Origin: Sphingobium sp.
Lineage (GTDB): Bacteria > Pseudomonadota > Alphaproteobacteria > Sphingomonadales > Sphingomonadaceae
Length of the DNA: 64,000 bases
Assembly (NCBI GenBank): GCA_017744605.1
Contig: JAGIAZ010000018.1
Span: 17,972 to 81,971, forward strand
Direction of reading: 5' to 3'
Shown here: positions 1 to 9,039 of the stretch, piece after piece
How the letters are laid out: every line of letters starts with the position of its first letter
How positions within the stretch are numbered: the first letter of the stretch is position 1
Notes under the pieces: generated by a model
The model's input: only the letters and a program-made list of their open reading frames with translations
Databases searched by the model: none
Told to the model about the DNA's origin: nothing
Position numbers and translations under genes: made by a program

Positions 1-824
1 GCGATGTGGGATTGTTCGACCGGAACAGTCTTGTCGTCATCGCCATGGATCAACAGGAACGGCGGGTCTTTGGCGTCGATGTACGTGACTGGACTGGCGG
101 CGTCGATCTTCTCTGCCGGGCACGGGCCGGCGCAATCGAGCAATGTCGCGACCGGCGACTGGGCCTCCTTTGAAGCGGCGATCTTGCCGAAATCGAAAAC
201 CCCATACCAGGTGACGGCGGCCGTCGGGCACAGGTCCTTCGCCGCGTTCGGATCGAGCCTGGTATCGTGGCAAGTGAGGGCGGTGAGGGCGGTCAGATGG
301 CCGCCGGCCGATCCGCCCCAGATGCCGACGCGCGTCGGATCGATCTTATATTGCGCGGCATGATCCTTGAGGAAGCGGAGCGCGGCTTTCGAATCCTGGA
401 GCTGGGCGGGAAACTTCGCTTCGCTGGACAGCCGATACTCGAGGCTGGCGACCGTGAAGCCCTCCGCGGCGAGAGACGCCAGGACCTTGGGGAAGTCGCC
501 CAGAGCGCCAGAATGACGTGTATGCCCGCCGACCCATCCGCCGCCGTGAATATAGAGAATGAGCGGATGATTGCCGGGCGCCGCAGGCACGTAGATGTCG
601 ATGATCTGGGGGCGATAACCGGGCAGCGACTGGTAGACGACATCCCGCCAGGCTTTCACGCCGCCCGGGAAGGCGACGGGGACGGAGGGAAACCGGTCGT
701 CCAGCACGGGTTGGGCCTCGACCGGGAAGACGCGCTCCTTGGCGATCGCGGTTTGCGCAGCCAACACCGTCAGCGTGATGCCGCCGCATGCCGCGGCGAG
801 GCGCATCGCCTTCGATCGTCCCAT
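1..824 (-). CDS. Secreted alpha/beta hydrolase (esterase), C-terminus off the window edge
   Basis: The reading frame is open from the ATG at 824 to the window edge, so the gene is partial at its 3' end (274 codons seen). Residues 1-28 form a Sec-type signal peptide. An HGGGW oxyanion motif lies near residue 92, and the nucleophile elbow GGSAGG places the serine near residue 171. An HGDDDKTVP segment near 256 probably carries the acid residue; the catalytic His lies beyond the edge. This is the BD-FAE/carboxylesterase-type fold. The gene starts 14 bp after the quiC-like gene on the same strand, so they are probably co-transcribed. I infer, without proof, that it releases quinate or shikimate from an ester such as chlorogenate. 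Confidence 0.85.
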   Translation of the reverse strand, partial: MGRSKAMRLAAACGGITLTVLAAQTAIAKERVFPVEAQPVLDDRFPSVPVAFPGGVKAWRDVVYQSLPGYRPQIIDIYVPAAPGNHPLILYIHGGGWVGGHTRHSGALGDFPKVLASLAAEGFTVASLEYRLSSEAKFPAQLQDSKAALRFLKDHAAQYKIDPTRVGIWGGSAGGHLTALTALTCHDTRLDPNAAKDLCPTAAVTWYGVFDFGKIAASKEAQSPVATLLDCAGPCPAEKIDAASPVTYIDAKDPPFLLIHGDDDKTVPVEQSHI

Positions 825-838
825 CGTTCCTTCTCCCT

Positions 839-2698
839 TCAGTCTATGATTTCTGGTTTGTGGCGCGCCTGGGCGGCGAGGCGGATCGGCGCATTCGCAG
901 CGCCGTAACCGTCATATCCCCGTCGCTCGACGAGCTCGAAAAAGACGCGCCGGGCAAAGGCGCGACTGTAGAACTGGAAATATTCCGCCTCGCCGTCGCG
1001 GTCGTAGAGGATATTCAGCTCTGCCATCCGGTCGATCAGGTTGGGATCGAGATCCCACTTGGCCTCGAGATCGTCATAATAGTTTCTGGGGATTTCGAGC
1101 GGCGCAAGGCCAAGCGACTGGGCCGCCTCTGCCAGTGCGAAGACATTCTCGGTCGCCAAGGCGATATGCTGCACGCCGGCGCCGAAATAATTCTGGATGA
1201 AACGCGACGAGAGAGATTGCGAGGCCAGCGAGCCGTTGAGCGTGAAGCGCAAGGAGCGATCGGGTGACTCGACCGCCTGGCTCTGCACGAGGCCCATGGG
1301 GTCGGCGATCTCGAGCTGCGGCGTCTTCTGCACGTCGAACAGGCCGACATAGAAGAGCAGCCAGCTCAGGAATTCCTCATATTGCATCGTCTGGGCGATA
1401 TGATCGATACCCGTCAGAAAGCCTGCCGAGGGTGCCTCCAGCGGGACCGGGAACTCATGCGCCCACATCGCGTCGCGCGTGGCGGCATCGACAAAATAGA
1501 TCAGACTTCCGCCAACCCCGCGTACGCTCGGAATGGGCCATTCATCTGGTGCAACGGCCTGTTCGAAGCGCGGAATATGCAAGGCGTCAGCGCGCCCCAA
1601 TGCGCCGGCCACGTCCTGGACGGCGATACCGATGGCGCAGACCGAGGCGCCATGGACGCTATCGAAGCTGTGTGCGAGGCCTTCGGGCTCGCAGTTGACG
1701 ACGATGTTGATCGGGCCGGCGGTCCAGCGCGTGACGTCCTTGTGGCGATGGCGCGCTGTGGGCCTGAAGCCCAGGGGCCGCAACATGCCGCCGAGCGTCT
1801 CGGCCTCTTCATGGCTGGCGGCGAATTCGATGAACTCGACGCCTTGCGTCGAGACGCGCGGCGGCATGTCGGTCTTCACTTCGGATCGTCGCGAAATGCC
1901 GCCTTCGAGAATTTTGAGCGACCGGTATCCATCGACCGCGACGCCGCTCGCCGAGCCCGCGCGAAAGCGGTCGTTGAAAATCTCGAGGCTCCAATAGCCC
2001 TCATAGCCGATGCGGCGTATCGCGGCCGCCCAGTCGTCCAAGGGAAATTCGCCCTGGCCTGGCATGGACCGGAAATGCCTGCTCCATCCAAGATAGTCCA
2101 TGTCGAGGATGGGCGCGTCAGCAACCTGGACGATGAACAGCTTTTCGGGGCGGATGTCGCCAATGCTGCTGGACGGGATGCGGCGCGCGAGCGAGTGGAA
2201 GCTGTCGAGCACGAGACCGATCGACGGATGGTCGGCATCTCGCACCAGCGCCCATGCATCGCGATGGTCATTGACATGCCGCCCCCAGGCGAGCGCCTCA
2301 TAGCCGATGCGCAGGCCTCGCTTTGCGGCACGCTCGCCCGCTTCCTGGAGGTCTGCGACCATCCGCTCGCGATCGCCATCAGCCAGAGGCGAGCAACTCG
2401 AGCAAACGAGCAACAGGTCCGTGCCAAGCTCCGCCATGACGTCGAACTTCCGCTCGAGCCGGTCAAATGCGCGCGTGCGCTGCGGCTCCGGCAAGCCCTC
2501 GAGGTCACGGAAGGGCTGGAACATCGTGCAGGCGATGCCGAGGTCCGCCATCAATGACGCGACATCGCGCGCGCTCAAATTCGTCGAGAGAAGATCGTTC
2601 TCGAAGATTTCGGCGCCCGCGAAACCCGCTGCCGCAATCGCACGAAGCTTGGCATCGAGCGTGCCACTGATCGAGACTGTGGCGATCGAGGTTTTCAT
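839..2698 (-). CDS. quiC: 3-dehydroshikimate dehydratase, QuiC type (TIM barrel fused to HPPD-like domain)
   Basis: This 619-residue protein has the architecture of bacterial QuiC1, which converts 3-dehydroshikimate to protocatechuate. Residues 1-260 are a sugar-phosphate-isomerase-like TIM barrel. The metal ligands reported for Pseudomonas putida QuiC1 (Glu134, Asp165, Gln191, Glu239) fall here at exactly the same numbers, in the contexts YEALAW, VLDSFH, VQVADA and SLEIFN. Residues about 285-600 form two VOC/HPPD-like modules with GIDHIA, VQHIAL and FFELVER metal-site motifs. The gene diverges from a tetR gene with a GAACTAGTTC operator between them. A shikimate dehydrogenase and an aromatic-acid carrier lie close by, which supports catabolism of shikimate or quinate. 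Confidence 0.92.
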   Translation of the reverse strand: MKTSIATVSISGTLDAKLRAIAAAGFAGAEIFENDLLSTNLSARDVASLMADLGIACTMFQPFRDLEGLPEPQRTRAFDRLERKFDVMAELGTDLLLVCSSCSPLADGDRERMVADLQEAGERAAKRGLRIGYEALAWGRHVNDHRDAWALVRDADHPSIGLVLDSFHSLARRIPSSSIGDIRPEKLFIVQVADAPILDMDYLGWSRHFRSMPGQGEFPLDDWAAAIRRIGYEGYWSLEIFNDRFRAGSASGVAVDGYRSLKILEGGISRRSEVKTDMPPRVSTQGVEFIEFAASHEEAETLGGMLRPLGFRPTARHRHKDVTRWTAGPINIVVNCEPEGLAHSFDSVHGASVCAIGIAVQDVAGALGRADALHIPRFEQAVAPDEWPIPSVRGVGGSLIYFVDAATRDAMWAHEFPVPLEAPSAGFLTGIDHIAQTMQYEEFLSWLLFYVGLFDVQKTPQLEIADPMGLVQSQAVESPDRSLRFTLNGSLASQSLSSRFIQNYFGAGVQHIALATENVFALAEAAQSLGLAPLEIPRNYYDDLEAKWDLDPNLIDRMAELNILYDRDGEAEYFQFYSRAFARRVFFELVERRGYDGYGAANAPIRLAAQARHKPEIID

Positions 2699-2790
2699 AT
2701 CGTGGCCCGCATCCTCTTCCGCATACCGCCTTCGTTGGGCAGCGAATGGGGCGTATCACGATCCTTGCATTGACAAAAGCAAAAATGATA

Positions 2791-2803
2791 GGAACTAGTT
2801 CGT
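2791..2803. promoter_or_regulatory. Probable TetR operator, copy 1
   Basis: The perfect palindrome GAACTAGTTC (2792-2801) sits in the 301-bp gap between divergent quiC and tetR. It lies 94 bp from the quiC start. The same core, with matching flanks GGAACTAGTTCGT-ACAT-AATG, recurs at 4960 in front of the TBDR. Two copies flanking the genes of one cluster point to the adjacent TetR protein as ligand (inference). The rest of this gap holds no gene. Confidence 0.65.
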
Positions 2804-2999
2804 CACATTAATGAGAGGATGTTTCGCGGCATATTTCTTCAGCCCCGGAAGGGGCGATGAAGCTGGGCGACATGCTGCGATTTGGCGGGCCTATTGATCA
2901 TGAAGACCCTTGTATGGTTTCAGGCTAACGGAGCGGACATTCTGCCTGCGGGCGGATTGTCGCCGGCCGATTAGCATGGGACGAAACGAGGGAGATTTG

Positions 3000-3647
3000 A
3001 TGACGCAGACCAAGAAGGCGCCGCGTCGTTCCCACGCGGAAACGCGTGAGCAGACCGTCAACGAGATCATCGACATCGCGACCCAGGAATTCGTCGAGAA
3101 AGGCCTGGCGGGCGCGCGCATCGACGAGATTGCCGGCCGATCCACCAAGCGGAAGATCTACTATTATTTCGAGGGCAAGGATGAGCTTTACCGGGCTGTT
3201 CTCGAACGGGCCTACAAGCGCGTCCGCGAGAGCGAAAGCCATGTCGATATCGAGAAGGGCTCCGCCATCGAGGCGCTGCGTCGCCTGATCGAGCACGACG
3301 TCAACTATCATCAGGAGCATCAGGAACTCGTCCGGCTGGTGATGAACGAGAACATCCATCGTGCCGAGCATCTCAAGCAGATCGAGGGGCTGCCCCAGGG
3401 CAACCGGAGGGTCATCGCGCTGCTCGAGCGGATTATCGAGCGGGGCGAGGCCGAGGGGACGTTTCGCAAGGGCATCGATCCCATCGAGCTCCACATGAAC
3501 ATCTCGGCGCTCAGTTTCTACAACGTCTCCAACCAGTTCACTTTCTCCCACAATTTCGAGATCGACATGTCGAGTGCGGCAGCAATCGAACGCAGGGCAA
3601 AGCAGGTTGCGGACATCATTCTGGCGTGGGTGACCAAGATCGATTGA
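3000..3647 (+). CDS. TetR/AcrR-family regulator of the shikimate-type cluster
   Basis: A 215-residue regulator. The N-terminal helix-turn-helix covers about residues 18-65, with the typical TetR pattern of an ATQEF helix, a GARIDEIA recognition region and IYYYFEGKDEL. The C-terminal ligand domain is not informative by eye. I chose the ATG at 3000 because GAGGGAG lies at the right distance before it; an in-frame ATG at 2976 is possible. It diverges from quiC and precedes the MFS gene by 77 bp. The two GAACTAGTTC palindromes at 2792 and 4960 are its likely binding sites. Confidence 0.88.
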   Translation: MTQTKKAPRRSHAETREQTVNEIIDIATQEFVEKGLAGARIDEIAGRSTKRKIYYYFEGKDELYRAVLERAYKRVRESESHVDIEKGSAIEALRRLIEHDVNYHQEHQELVRLVMNENIHRAEHLKQIEGLPQGNRRVIALLERIIERGEAEGTFRKGIDPIELHMNISALSFYNVSNQFTFSHNFEIDMSSAAAIERRAKQVADIILAWVTKID

Positions 3648-3724
3648 GCGGCGCGCCCGGCAAATGCCCGGCGCTCCTCTCCGGTCGGCGTTGCTGAACG
3701 TCAGCGGACAAAGAAGGAGGGGAT

Positions 3725-4966
3725 ATGGCTGTCGCCACGGTCAGCACTGCCGCGAGTGAAAACGCGCATTGGACGTCACGCACGCTCGCGATCGTCCTGC
3801 TGTGTTTTGCCATCAACATGGCGGACGGCATCGACGTCACAATCCTGTCCTTCATCGCACCTCGGCTACAGGCCGAGTGGCAAATCGGCGCGGATGCGAT
3901 GGGCAATCTGTTCAGCGCAGGCCTGCTTGGCATGGCGATCGGGGGCATCTTCATTGCGCCGCTGGCCGACAGGTTCGGTCGCCGGCGGATCATTCTTGCG
4001 GCGCTTGCCCTGATGTCGACGGGCATGGTCGCGAGCGGTCTGGTCACTGGCGTCGTCGAGTTCTTCTTCATGCGCGTGATCGTTGGCGCGGGCATCGGGA
4101 CGGTCCTGGCGGCCATGGCAGCGCTCGCTTCCGAATGCGCGCCGGCCAACCAGCGCAATCTCGCGGTCGGCATGGTCCAGGCCGGTTATCCCTTCGCGGC
4201 GGTCTTTACGGGCCTTCTGGTCGCCCATCTCCTGCCGACCCATGGCTGGGAAGTCCTGCTCATCGGGGCAGGTATCATCACAGTCATTCTGTTTCCCGCC
4301 GCGTGGCTGCTGTTGCCGTTGGCCAATGCCCGCGCCGGCGGAGAGGGGGCGGCGCGACGCGTCAACGCACTTTTCAGTCCCGATTTTCGCTCGCGCACTC
4401 TGTTCCTGTGGGCAGCGGTCTTTTTCGGGCTCATGGTGCTCTATTTCATCGTCAGCTGGATTCCCAAGCTGTCGATCGAAGCCGGGCTTTCGGAAACCAA
4501 CGGCATTTACGCGGGCGCACTCTACAATCTCGGCGCTTTCGTCGGCACATTTCTCATGAGCGTGCTGGCCGTACGAATGCCGCTGGGCCGCCTTGTCCCC
4601 GTCATGCTCGGCTCGGCGACCATTGCGATGCTCATCTTCGGCACAATGTCGATGACCGTCGAGCTGACGTTGCTCGTTGCCTTCCTCATCGGGGTGCTTC
4701 TGCAGGGTGGATATAATGGCGTTTGGCCGATTGCCGCGTCGGCTTATCCGCCGGAATTTCGCGCGACCGGCATCGGCTGGGCGATCGGCATCGGCCGTAG
4801 CGGCGCGATCATCGGGCCGATGCTGGGCGGCTATCTCATGGCCGCCAAGGTTTCGCTGGGCATGCTTTTCTTGAGCTACTGCGCCCCCCTTCTCGTGTGT
4901 GGCTTTTGCGCATGGCGCGTCTGGCGATCGTCCAATGGCACTATGCGCCAAATTGACAGGAACTAG
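3725..4966 (+). CDS. MFS transporter, aromatic acid:H+ symporter type
   Basis: A 413-residue protein with about 12 predicted membrane segments. The loop 2-3 signature DRFGRRRI sits near residue 80, and the organization resembles the AAHS family (PcaK/BenK-like carriers of protocatechuate, benzoate or shikimate). A strong ribosome site AAGGAGGGG stands directly before the ATG. The gene lies between tetR and a TBDR on the same strand. Inner-membrane import of a hydroxylated cyclic acid fits the neighbours (inference). The TBDR operator overlaps the extreme 3' end of this gene. Confidence 0.88.
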   Translation: MAVATVSTAASENAHWTSRTLAIVLLCFAINMADGIDVTILSFIAPRLQAEWQIGADAMGNLFSAGLLGMAIGGIFIAPLADRFGRRRIILAALALMSTGMVASGLVTGVVEFFFMRVIVGAGIGTVLAAMAALASECAPANQRNLAVGMVQAGYPFAAVFTGLLVAHLLPTHGWEVLLIGAGIITVILFPAAWLLLPLANARAGGEGAARRVNALFSPDFRSRTLFLWAAVFFGLMVLYFIVSWIPKLSIEAGLSETNGIYAGALYNLGAFVGTFLMSVLAVRMPLGRLVPVMLGSATIAMLIFGTMSMTVELTLLVAFLIGVLLQGGYNGVWPIAASAYPPEFRATGIGWAIGIGRSGAIIGPMLGGYLMAAKVSLGMLFLSYCAPLLVCGFCAWRVWRSSNGTMRQIDRN

Positions 4967-4982
4967 TTCGTAACATAAATGC
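4953..4982 (+). promoter_or_regulatory. TBDR promoter with TetR operator, copy 2
   Basis: TTGACA at 4953-4958 is a good -35 box. A CATAAA-like -10 follows about 16 bp later (4975-4980). Between them lies the palindrome GAACTAGTTC (4960-4969), identical in core to the copy at 2792. A repressor bound there would block the promoter of the TBDR that starts at 5028. Confidence 0.6.
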
Positions 4983-5027
4983 AGCCCCATAAACCGGTGA
5001 TGGGACCGGCCCTGGGGAGTGATGATC

Positions 5028-7988
5028 ATGAAACTGAATCGCCCGCGCTTGACGCTTTCCGCCTCTTTTCTGACCGTCGTTTCGATGATGGCTGCGCCCG
5101 CATTTGCGCAGACCGATTCGCCTGCGGCCGGGGAGGCTCAGTCCGACGTCATTGTCGTGACCGGGTCGCTCATTCAGCGCCCCAACAATACCGCGGTGAG
5201 CCCGATCGTTACGGTTGGCGAGAATGCGATCAAGGAAGCCGGTACGCCGACGCTGCAAGATGCGCTCAACCAGGTTCCGAGCTTCACGACGGGCGGCAAT
5301 TCGGCAACCGGCGGCCAGGGCAGCGGTGGTCGCGCCACCATCAACCTGCACGGCCTGGGCACGAACCGCAACCTGGTCCTCCTCGACGGCAAGCGCCTGC
5401 CTGTCTCCGACATCAACGGCAATGTCGACATCAACATCCTGCCGGACGCGATCATTTCGAGCGTGGACGCGATCACGGGCGGCGCTTCGGCGGTATACGG
5501 TTCGGACGCCATGTCCGGCGTCGTCAACTTCAGGACGCTGCGTCGCTTCGATGGCGTGAAGCTGGACGTGCTCAACTCGATCAGCGAGCATGGCGATGCC
5601 TATCGGTTCAATGCCTCTCTCGCTTTTGGCGCCAACTTCGCTGACGGGCGTGGCAATGTGGTCGGCGCATTCAGCTTCGCGAAGCAGAACCCGCTCCACG
5701 GTGCCGACCGCGCGTCCTTCTTCTTCGACAAGACCCCATCGTCCTTCATCGGAACGGGCACCTATGTGCCAAGCGCCACCAATGCGCCAAATGGGGCTGT
5801 GCTGACGGCCCTGTTCAACGGATATGGTGTTGCCGGCGCGCGCAATCCGCTCGCGTCGAACCTCGGTTTCAATGACGACGGCACGCTGTTCACCCAAACC
5901 GGCGCGCTCAACTACAAGGGCGCCAACGGCACCAACGGTTACGCCGTGATCGGCGGCAATGTCCGCATGCCCGTTGGCCTCCAGGGCGTGCTGCTCAATG
6001 CGGTCAACCGCAAGACCAGCTTCATCAAGGCGGACTACGAAATCCTGCCCGACCTGACCCTCTATGGTCAGTTCATGTATGTCGATCTGTCGGTCAACAC
6101 GAACAGCGGCGGCAGCCTCACGCAGTTCCCGACGCTGACGACCATTCCCGTCACCAACCCGTTCATTCCGAACGACCTCAGGACGGTCCTGGCTTCCCGT
6201 CCCAACGCGACGGCGCCCTTCAATTGGAGCGCGCGCTATGTCGGCGTGCCGTGGAAGAACTGGGACGAGAATTATGCGGTCCAGCAGTATATGGCGGGCA
6301 TCAAGGGCAAGATCACGGACGGTTGGAGCTTCGATCTCTTCACCGCTTATGATCGCTCGGACCACAATCAGATCATGCACAACGCGGTGCTCAAGAGCCG
6401 CGTTCAGACTCTGCTCAATGCGGCTGACGGTGGCGCCTCGATCTGCGCCGGCGGTTTCAATCCGTTCGGCGACACGCATGCGCGTGGTCTGTCGGCGGCT
6501 TGTGCTGCTTACATCTCCAAGGATGCCCTGAGCCGCGAACGCCTTACCCAGACCCAGGTCCAGGGGCAGATCAACGGCGAGCTTTTCGACCTGGGCGCCG
6601 GCGCCGCGCAGATTGCTGTCGTCGCCGACTGGCGCAAGAACACGTACGAATATTCGCCCGACAGCGATTTGACGGCACTGAGCGGCTGGGCGCCAGGCGC
6701 CAATGTCGAGGCATTCACCGCGACGATCCCCATTCCGCGCAAGTCCGTTTCCGTGAAGGAGCTGGCCGGTCAGCTGGACATCCCGCTGATTGCCGACAAG
6801 CCGTTTGCCAAGGAACTCGCGATCGGTGCTGCGGCTCGCGTATCCGACTATTCGGTTTCCGGCTCGGTCTGGAGCTATGAAGCGGATGCGCGCTGGCGCC
6901 CGGCGGACAATCTCCTGTTCCGTGGCTCCTATCAGCGCGCCGTTCGCGCCCCGAATATCGGCGAGCTGTTCTCACCGCCCTCGGGTTCGCAGCTCGTCAT
7001 TGGTACGCCGCCGGCGTCCCTTGGCGATCCGTGCGACTCCCGGTCGGCGGCGCGTTCCGGCGCGAACGCGTCCCAGATCGCTACATTGTGCGTCGCCCAG
7101 GGCGTCCCGAGCGCGGCGATCGGCACCTACCAGTTCCCGACGACGGCGACCGGACAGACGGTTGCCGGCAACCTCGCGCTGACGCCGGAAAAGGCCAATA
7201 CATTCAACGTCGGCCTGGTATTCAATTCGCCGATGAAGAGCGGCATTCTCGCGGACTTCTCGCTGTCTCTCGACTATTACCGCATCAAGATCAGCAACGT
7301 GATCTCATCCGTGCCGGGCCTTACCGTGCTGTCCAAATGCTATAATCTGGATGGGTCGAACCCGAGCTACTCGACCTCCAATTCCTATTGCCAGCTGATC
7401 CAGCGCGATCCGACCACCGGTCAGATCCTGCAGGTGTCGACACCCTATCTCAATCTGGGCGGGCTCAAGACGGACGGCATCGAGGCGCAGGTGCACTGGG
7501 GGATCGGCGCGCCGTTCCTGGGCCAGTCAGGCAAGCTCTATGTCGACTCCGCGATCGGCTATCTGAACAGCTATCGGGTGCAGATCCTGCCCGGCGCGGC
7601 CTTCGTCGATTATACCGGCGTCAGCGTCGGCGGCACCAACCCCGGATCCGTGCCGCCGCGTGCTGCTCCCCGCTGGAAGGCGCTGACCACGTTCGGCTAC
7701 AAGTCCGCCGTGCTGACGGCGGGCCTGCGCTGGCGCTATCAGAGCTCGATGAACGATGTGAGCGCCGTGCTCACGCCAACCAACGTTTCGGCTGGCGTGC
7801 CGGCTTATGCGCTTTGGGACCTGTTCGGATCGTTCAAGGTCGCCAAGGCGTTCGAGCTGCGAGCCGGCGTCAATAACCTGTTCAACAAGGGATTGCCGGT
7901 TGTCTCGAGCTCGCAAAATGGCACGGACACAGCGCTCTATGACGCCGTTGGCCGCTCGTTCTACATTGGCGCAAAGCTGAGCTTCTAA
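5028..7988 (+). CDS. TonB-dependent outer-membrane receptor, shikimate-type cluster
   Basis: A 986-residue receptor. A Sec signal peptide ends at AFAQ, about residue 29. The plug domain covers about 45-175 with IVVTGS, the LHGLGTNRNLVLLDGKRLP segment and the TGGASAVYGSDAMSGVVNF hallmark. The remainder is a beta-barrel ending in the aromatic C-terminal strand YIGAKLSF. I chose the ATG at 5028 because GGGGAG ends 8 nt before it; an ATG at 5022 and a GTG at 5019 are too close to that site. Its promoter holds a TetR operator shared with quiC. Its cargo is probably the substrate, or an ester of the substrate, of the quiC pathway (inference). Confidence 0.93.
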   Translation: MKLNRPRLTLSASFLTVVSMMAAPAFAQTDSPAAGEAQSDVIVVTGSLIQRPNNTAVSPIVTVGENAIKEAGTPTLQDALNQVPSFTTGGNSATGGQGSGGRATINLHGLGTNRNLVLLDGKRLPVSDINGNVDINILPDAIISSVDAITGGASAVYGSDAMSGVVNFRTLRRFDGVKLDVLNSISEHGDAYRFNASLAFGANFADGRGNVVGAFSFAKQNPLHGADRASFFFDKTPSSFIGTGTYVPSATNAPNGAVLTALFNGYGVAGARNPLASNLGFNDDGTLFTQTGALNYKGANGTNGYAVIGGNVRMPVGLQGVLLNAVNRKTSFIKADYEILPDLTLYGQFMYVDLSVNTNSGGSLTQFPTLTTIPVTNPFIPNDLRTVLASRPNATAPFNWSARYVGVPWKNWDENYAVQQYMAGIKGKITDGWSFDLFTAYDRSDHNQIMHNAVLKSRVQTLLNAADGGASICAGGFNPFGDTHARGLSAACAAYISKDALSRERLTQTQVQGQINGELFDLGAGAAQIAVVADWRKNTYEYSPDSDLTALSGWAPGANVEAFTATIPIPRKSVSVKELAGQLDIPLIADKPFAKELAIGAAARVSDYSVSGSVWSYEADARWRPADNLLFRGSYQRAVRAPNIGELFSPPSGSQLVIGTPPASLGDPCDSRSAARSGANASQIATLCVAQGVPSAAIGTYQFPTTATGQTVAGNLALTPEKANTFNVGLVFNSPMKSGILADFSLSLDYYRIKISNVISSVPGLTVLSKCYNLDGSNPSYSTSNSYCQLIQRDPTTGQILQVSTPYLNLGGLKTDGIEAQVHWGIGAPFLGQSGKLYVDSAIGYLNSYRVQILPGAAFVDYTGVSVGGTNPGSVPPRAAPRWKALTTFGYKSAVLTAGLRWRYQSSMNDVSAVLTPTNVSAGVPAYALWDLFGSFKVAKAFELRAGVNNLFNKGLPVVSSSQNGTDTALYDAVGRSFYIGAKLSF

Positions 7989-7997
7989 TTCTCCCGG

Positions 7998-8023
7998 GGC
8001 CCGGCGTCTAGCGGCGCCGGGCC
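7998..8023 (+). terminator. Strong hairpin between TBDR and shikimate dehydrogenase
   Basis: GGCCCGGCG and CGCCGGGCC pair perfectly over 9 bp around an 8-nt loop. Only a weak TAATTT tract follows. It may end or attenuate transcription after the TBDR. Confidence 0.55.
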
Positions 8024-8043
8024 TAATTTGGCAGTAGAGAACC

Positions 8044-8883
8044 ATGATCCGCTCCGGCCTTATCGGTCGCTCCATCCTGTCATCCAAGTCGCCCTGGCTC
8101 CACGAACAGGAAGCCCGGGCGCAGGGACTGGCGCTGACCTACGAGCTGTTCGATTTTACGGATCGACATCTCGACGACGATGCGCTGGACGGCTTCGTCA
8201 AGGATCGGGCCCGCGAAGGCTTTGCCGGCCTTAACATCACTTATCCCTTCAAGCAGCGCGTCATCCCGGTGCTGGACGATCTTTCGCGCAACGCCGCCAT
8301 GGTGGGCGCAGTCAATACAATCGCCATGCGCGACGGGCGGTTGATCGGCCACAATACGGATATGGAAGGGTTCCGCGACAGCTTCGCTGCAGGATTGCCT
8401 GACGTCGCGATGAACAGAGCTCTCTTGCTTGGCGCCGGTGGCGCCGGTGCCGCTGTGGCCAGTGCGCTCCTGCTGCTCGGAGTCAAATGCCTGGACGTGG
8501 CGGATGCAGACTTCGGCCGAGCCGAGGCACTGGCGGCCCGGCTGAACGCCCTTGTCGGATCCGATCGCGTTCGCGCTTTCGATCTGAAAGACCTATCGAC
8601 CGACATGGTGGACGGGATCGTCAATGCCACACCCATGGGTATGATAGCCCAGCCGGGATTGCCCATTGCGCCGGACCTGATCCACGCGCGGCATTGGGTC
8701 GCGGACATTGTCTATTTTCCGGTCGAGACCGAGTTGTTGCGGACCGCGAGAGCCAAAGGCTGTGCGACATTGGATGGCACTGGCATGGTGATTGCGCAGG
8801 CTGCCTTGGCATTTGAAATCATCACCGGCCACGCTGCGGATCAGCAGCGCATGCGACGCAGTTTCGCTTCCGGACAATCCTGA
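8044..8883 (+). CDS. Shikimate dehydrogenase (AroE/YdiB family)
   Basis: A 279-residue protein of normal length for the family, which interconverts shikimate and 3-dehydroshikimate with NAD(P). The substrate motif NITYPFK carries the catalytic Lys, and GHNTDMEGF carries the catalytic Asp. The nucleotide-binding loop GAGGAGAAVA lies near residue 128, and the C-terminal TGMVIAQAALAFEI helix is typical. It follows the TBDR by 55 bp. Its position in a quiC cluster suggests a catabolic paralogue that feeds 3-dehydroshikimate to the dehydratase rather than the biosynthetic AroE. Cofactor preference cannot be read from the sequence. Confidence 0.9.
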   Translation: MIRSGLIGRSILSSKSPWLHEQEARAQGLALTYELFDFTDRHLDDDALDGFVKDRAREGFAGLNITYPFKQRVIPVLDDLSRNAAMVGAVNTIAMRDGRLIGHNTDMEGFRDSFAAGLPDVAMNRALLLGAGGAGAAVASALLLLGVKCLDVADADFGRAEALAARLNALVGSDRVRAFDLKDLSTDMVDGIVNATPMGMIAQPGLPIAPDLIHARHWVADIVYFPVETELLRTARAKGCATLDGTGMVIAQAALAFEIITGHAADQQRMRRSFASGQS

Positions 8884-9039
8884 TCGCATCGCCGCCAAGA
8901 GGAATTCGCTTGGGGCACAAGAATCGGTCTCATGTTGAGTGACCGGCGGCGGCCGCGTGCCAGCCGGACGATGGGGATTGCCCTCTCTCGCGATATCATT
9001 AAACACGGCCATTATTGATCACTGATAAGAAGCGGTTCA

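Noticed and set aside
3866..5029. A 387-codon minus-strand frame opposite the MFS gene
   Set aside because: The translation is rich in His, Gln, Asp and Arg with no recognizable fold, and the opposite strand encodes a clear transporter.
4941..6479. A 512-codon minus-strand frame inside the TBDR gene
   Set aside because: It shows no domain, signal peptide or ribosome site; the plus-strand TBDR explains the open frame.
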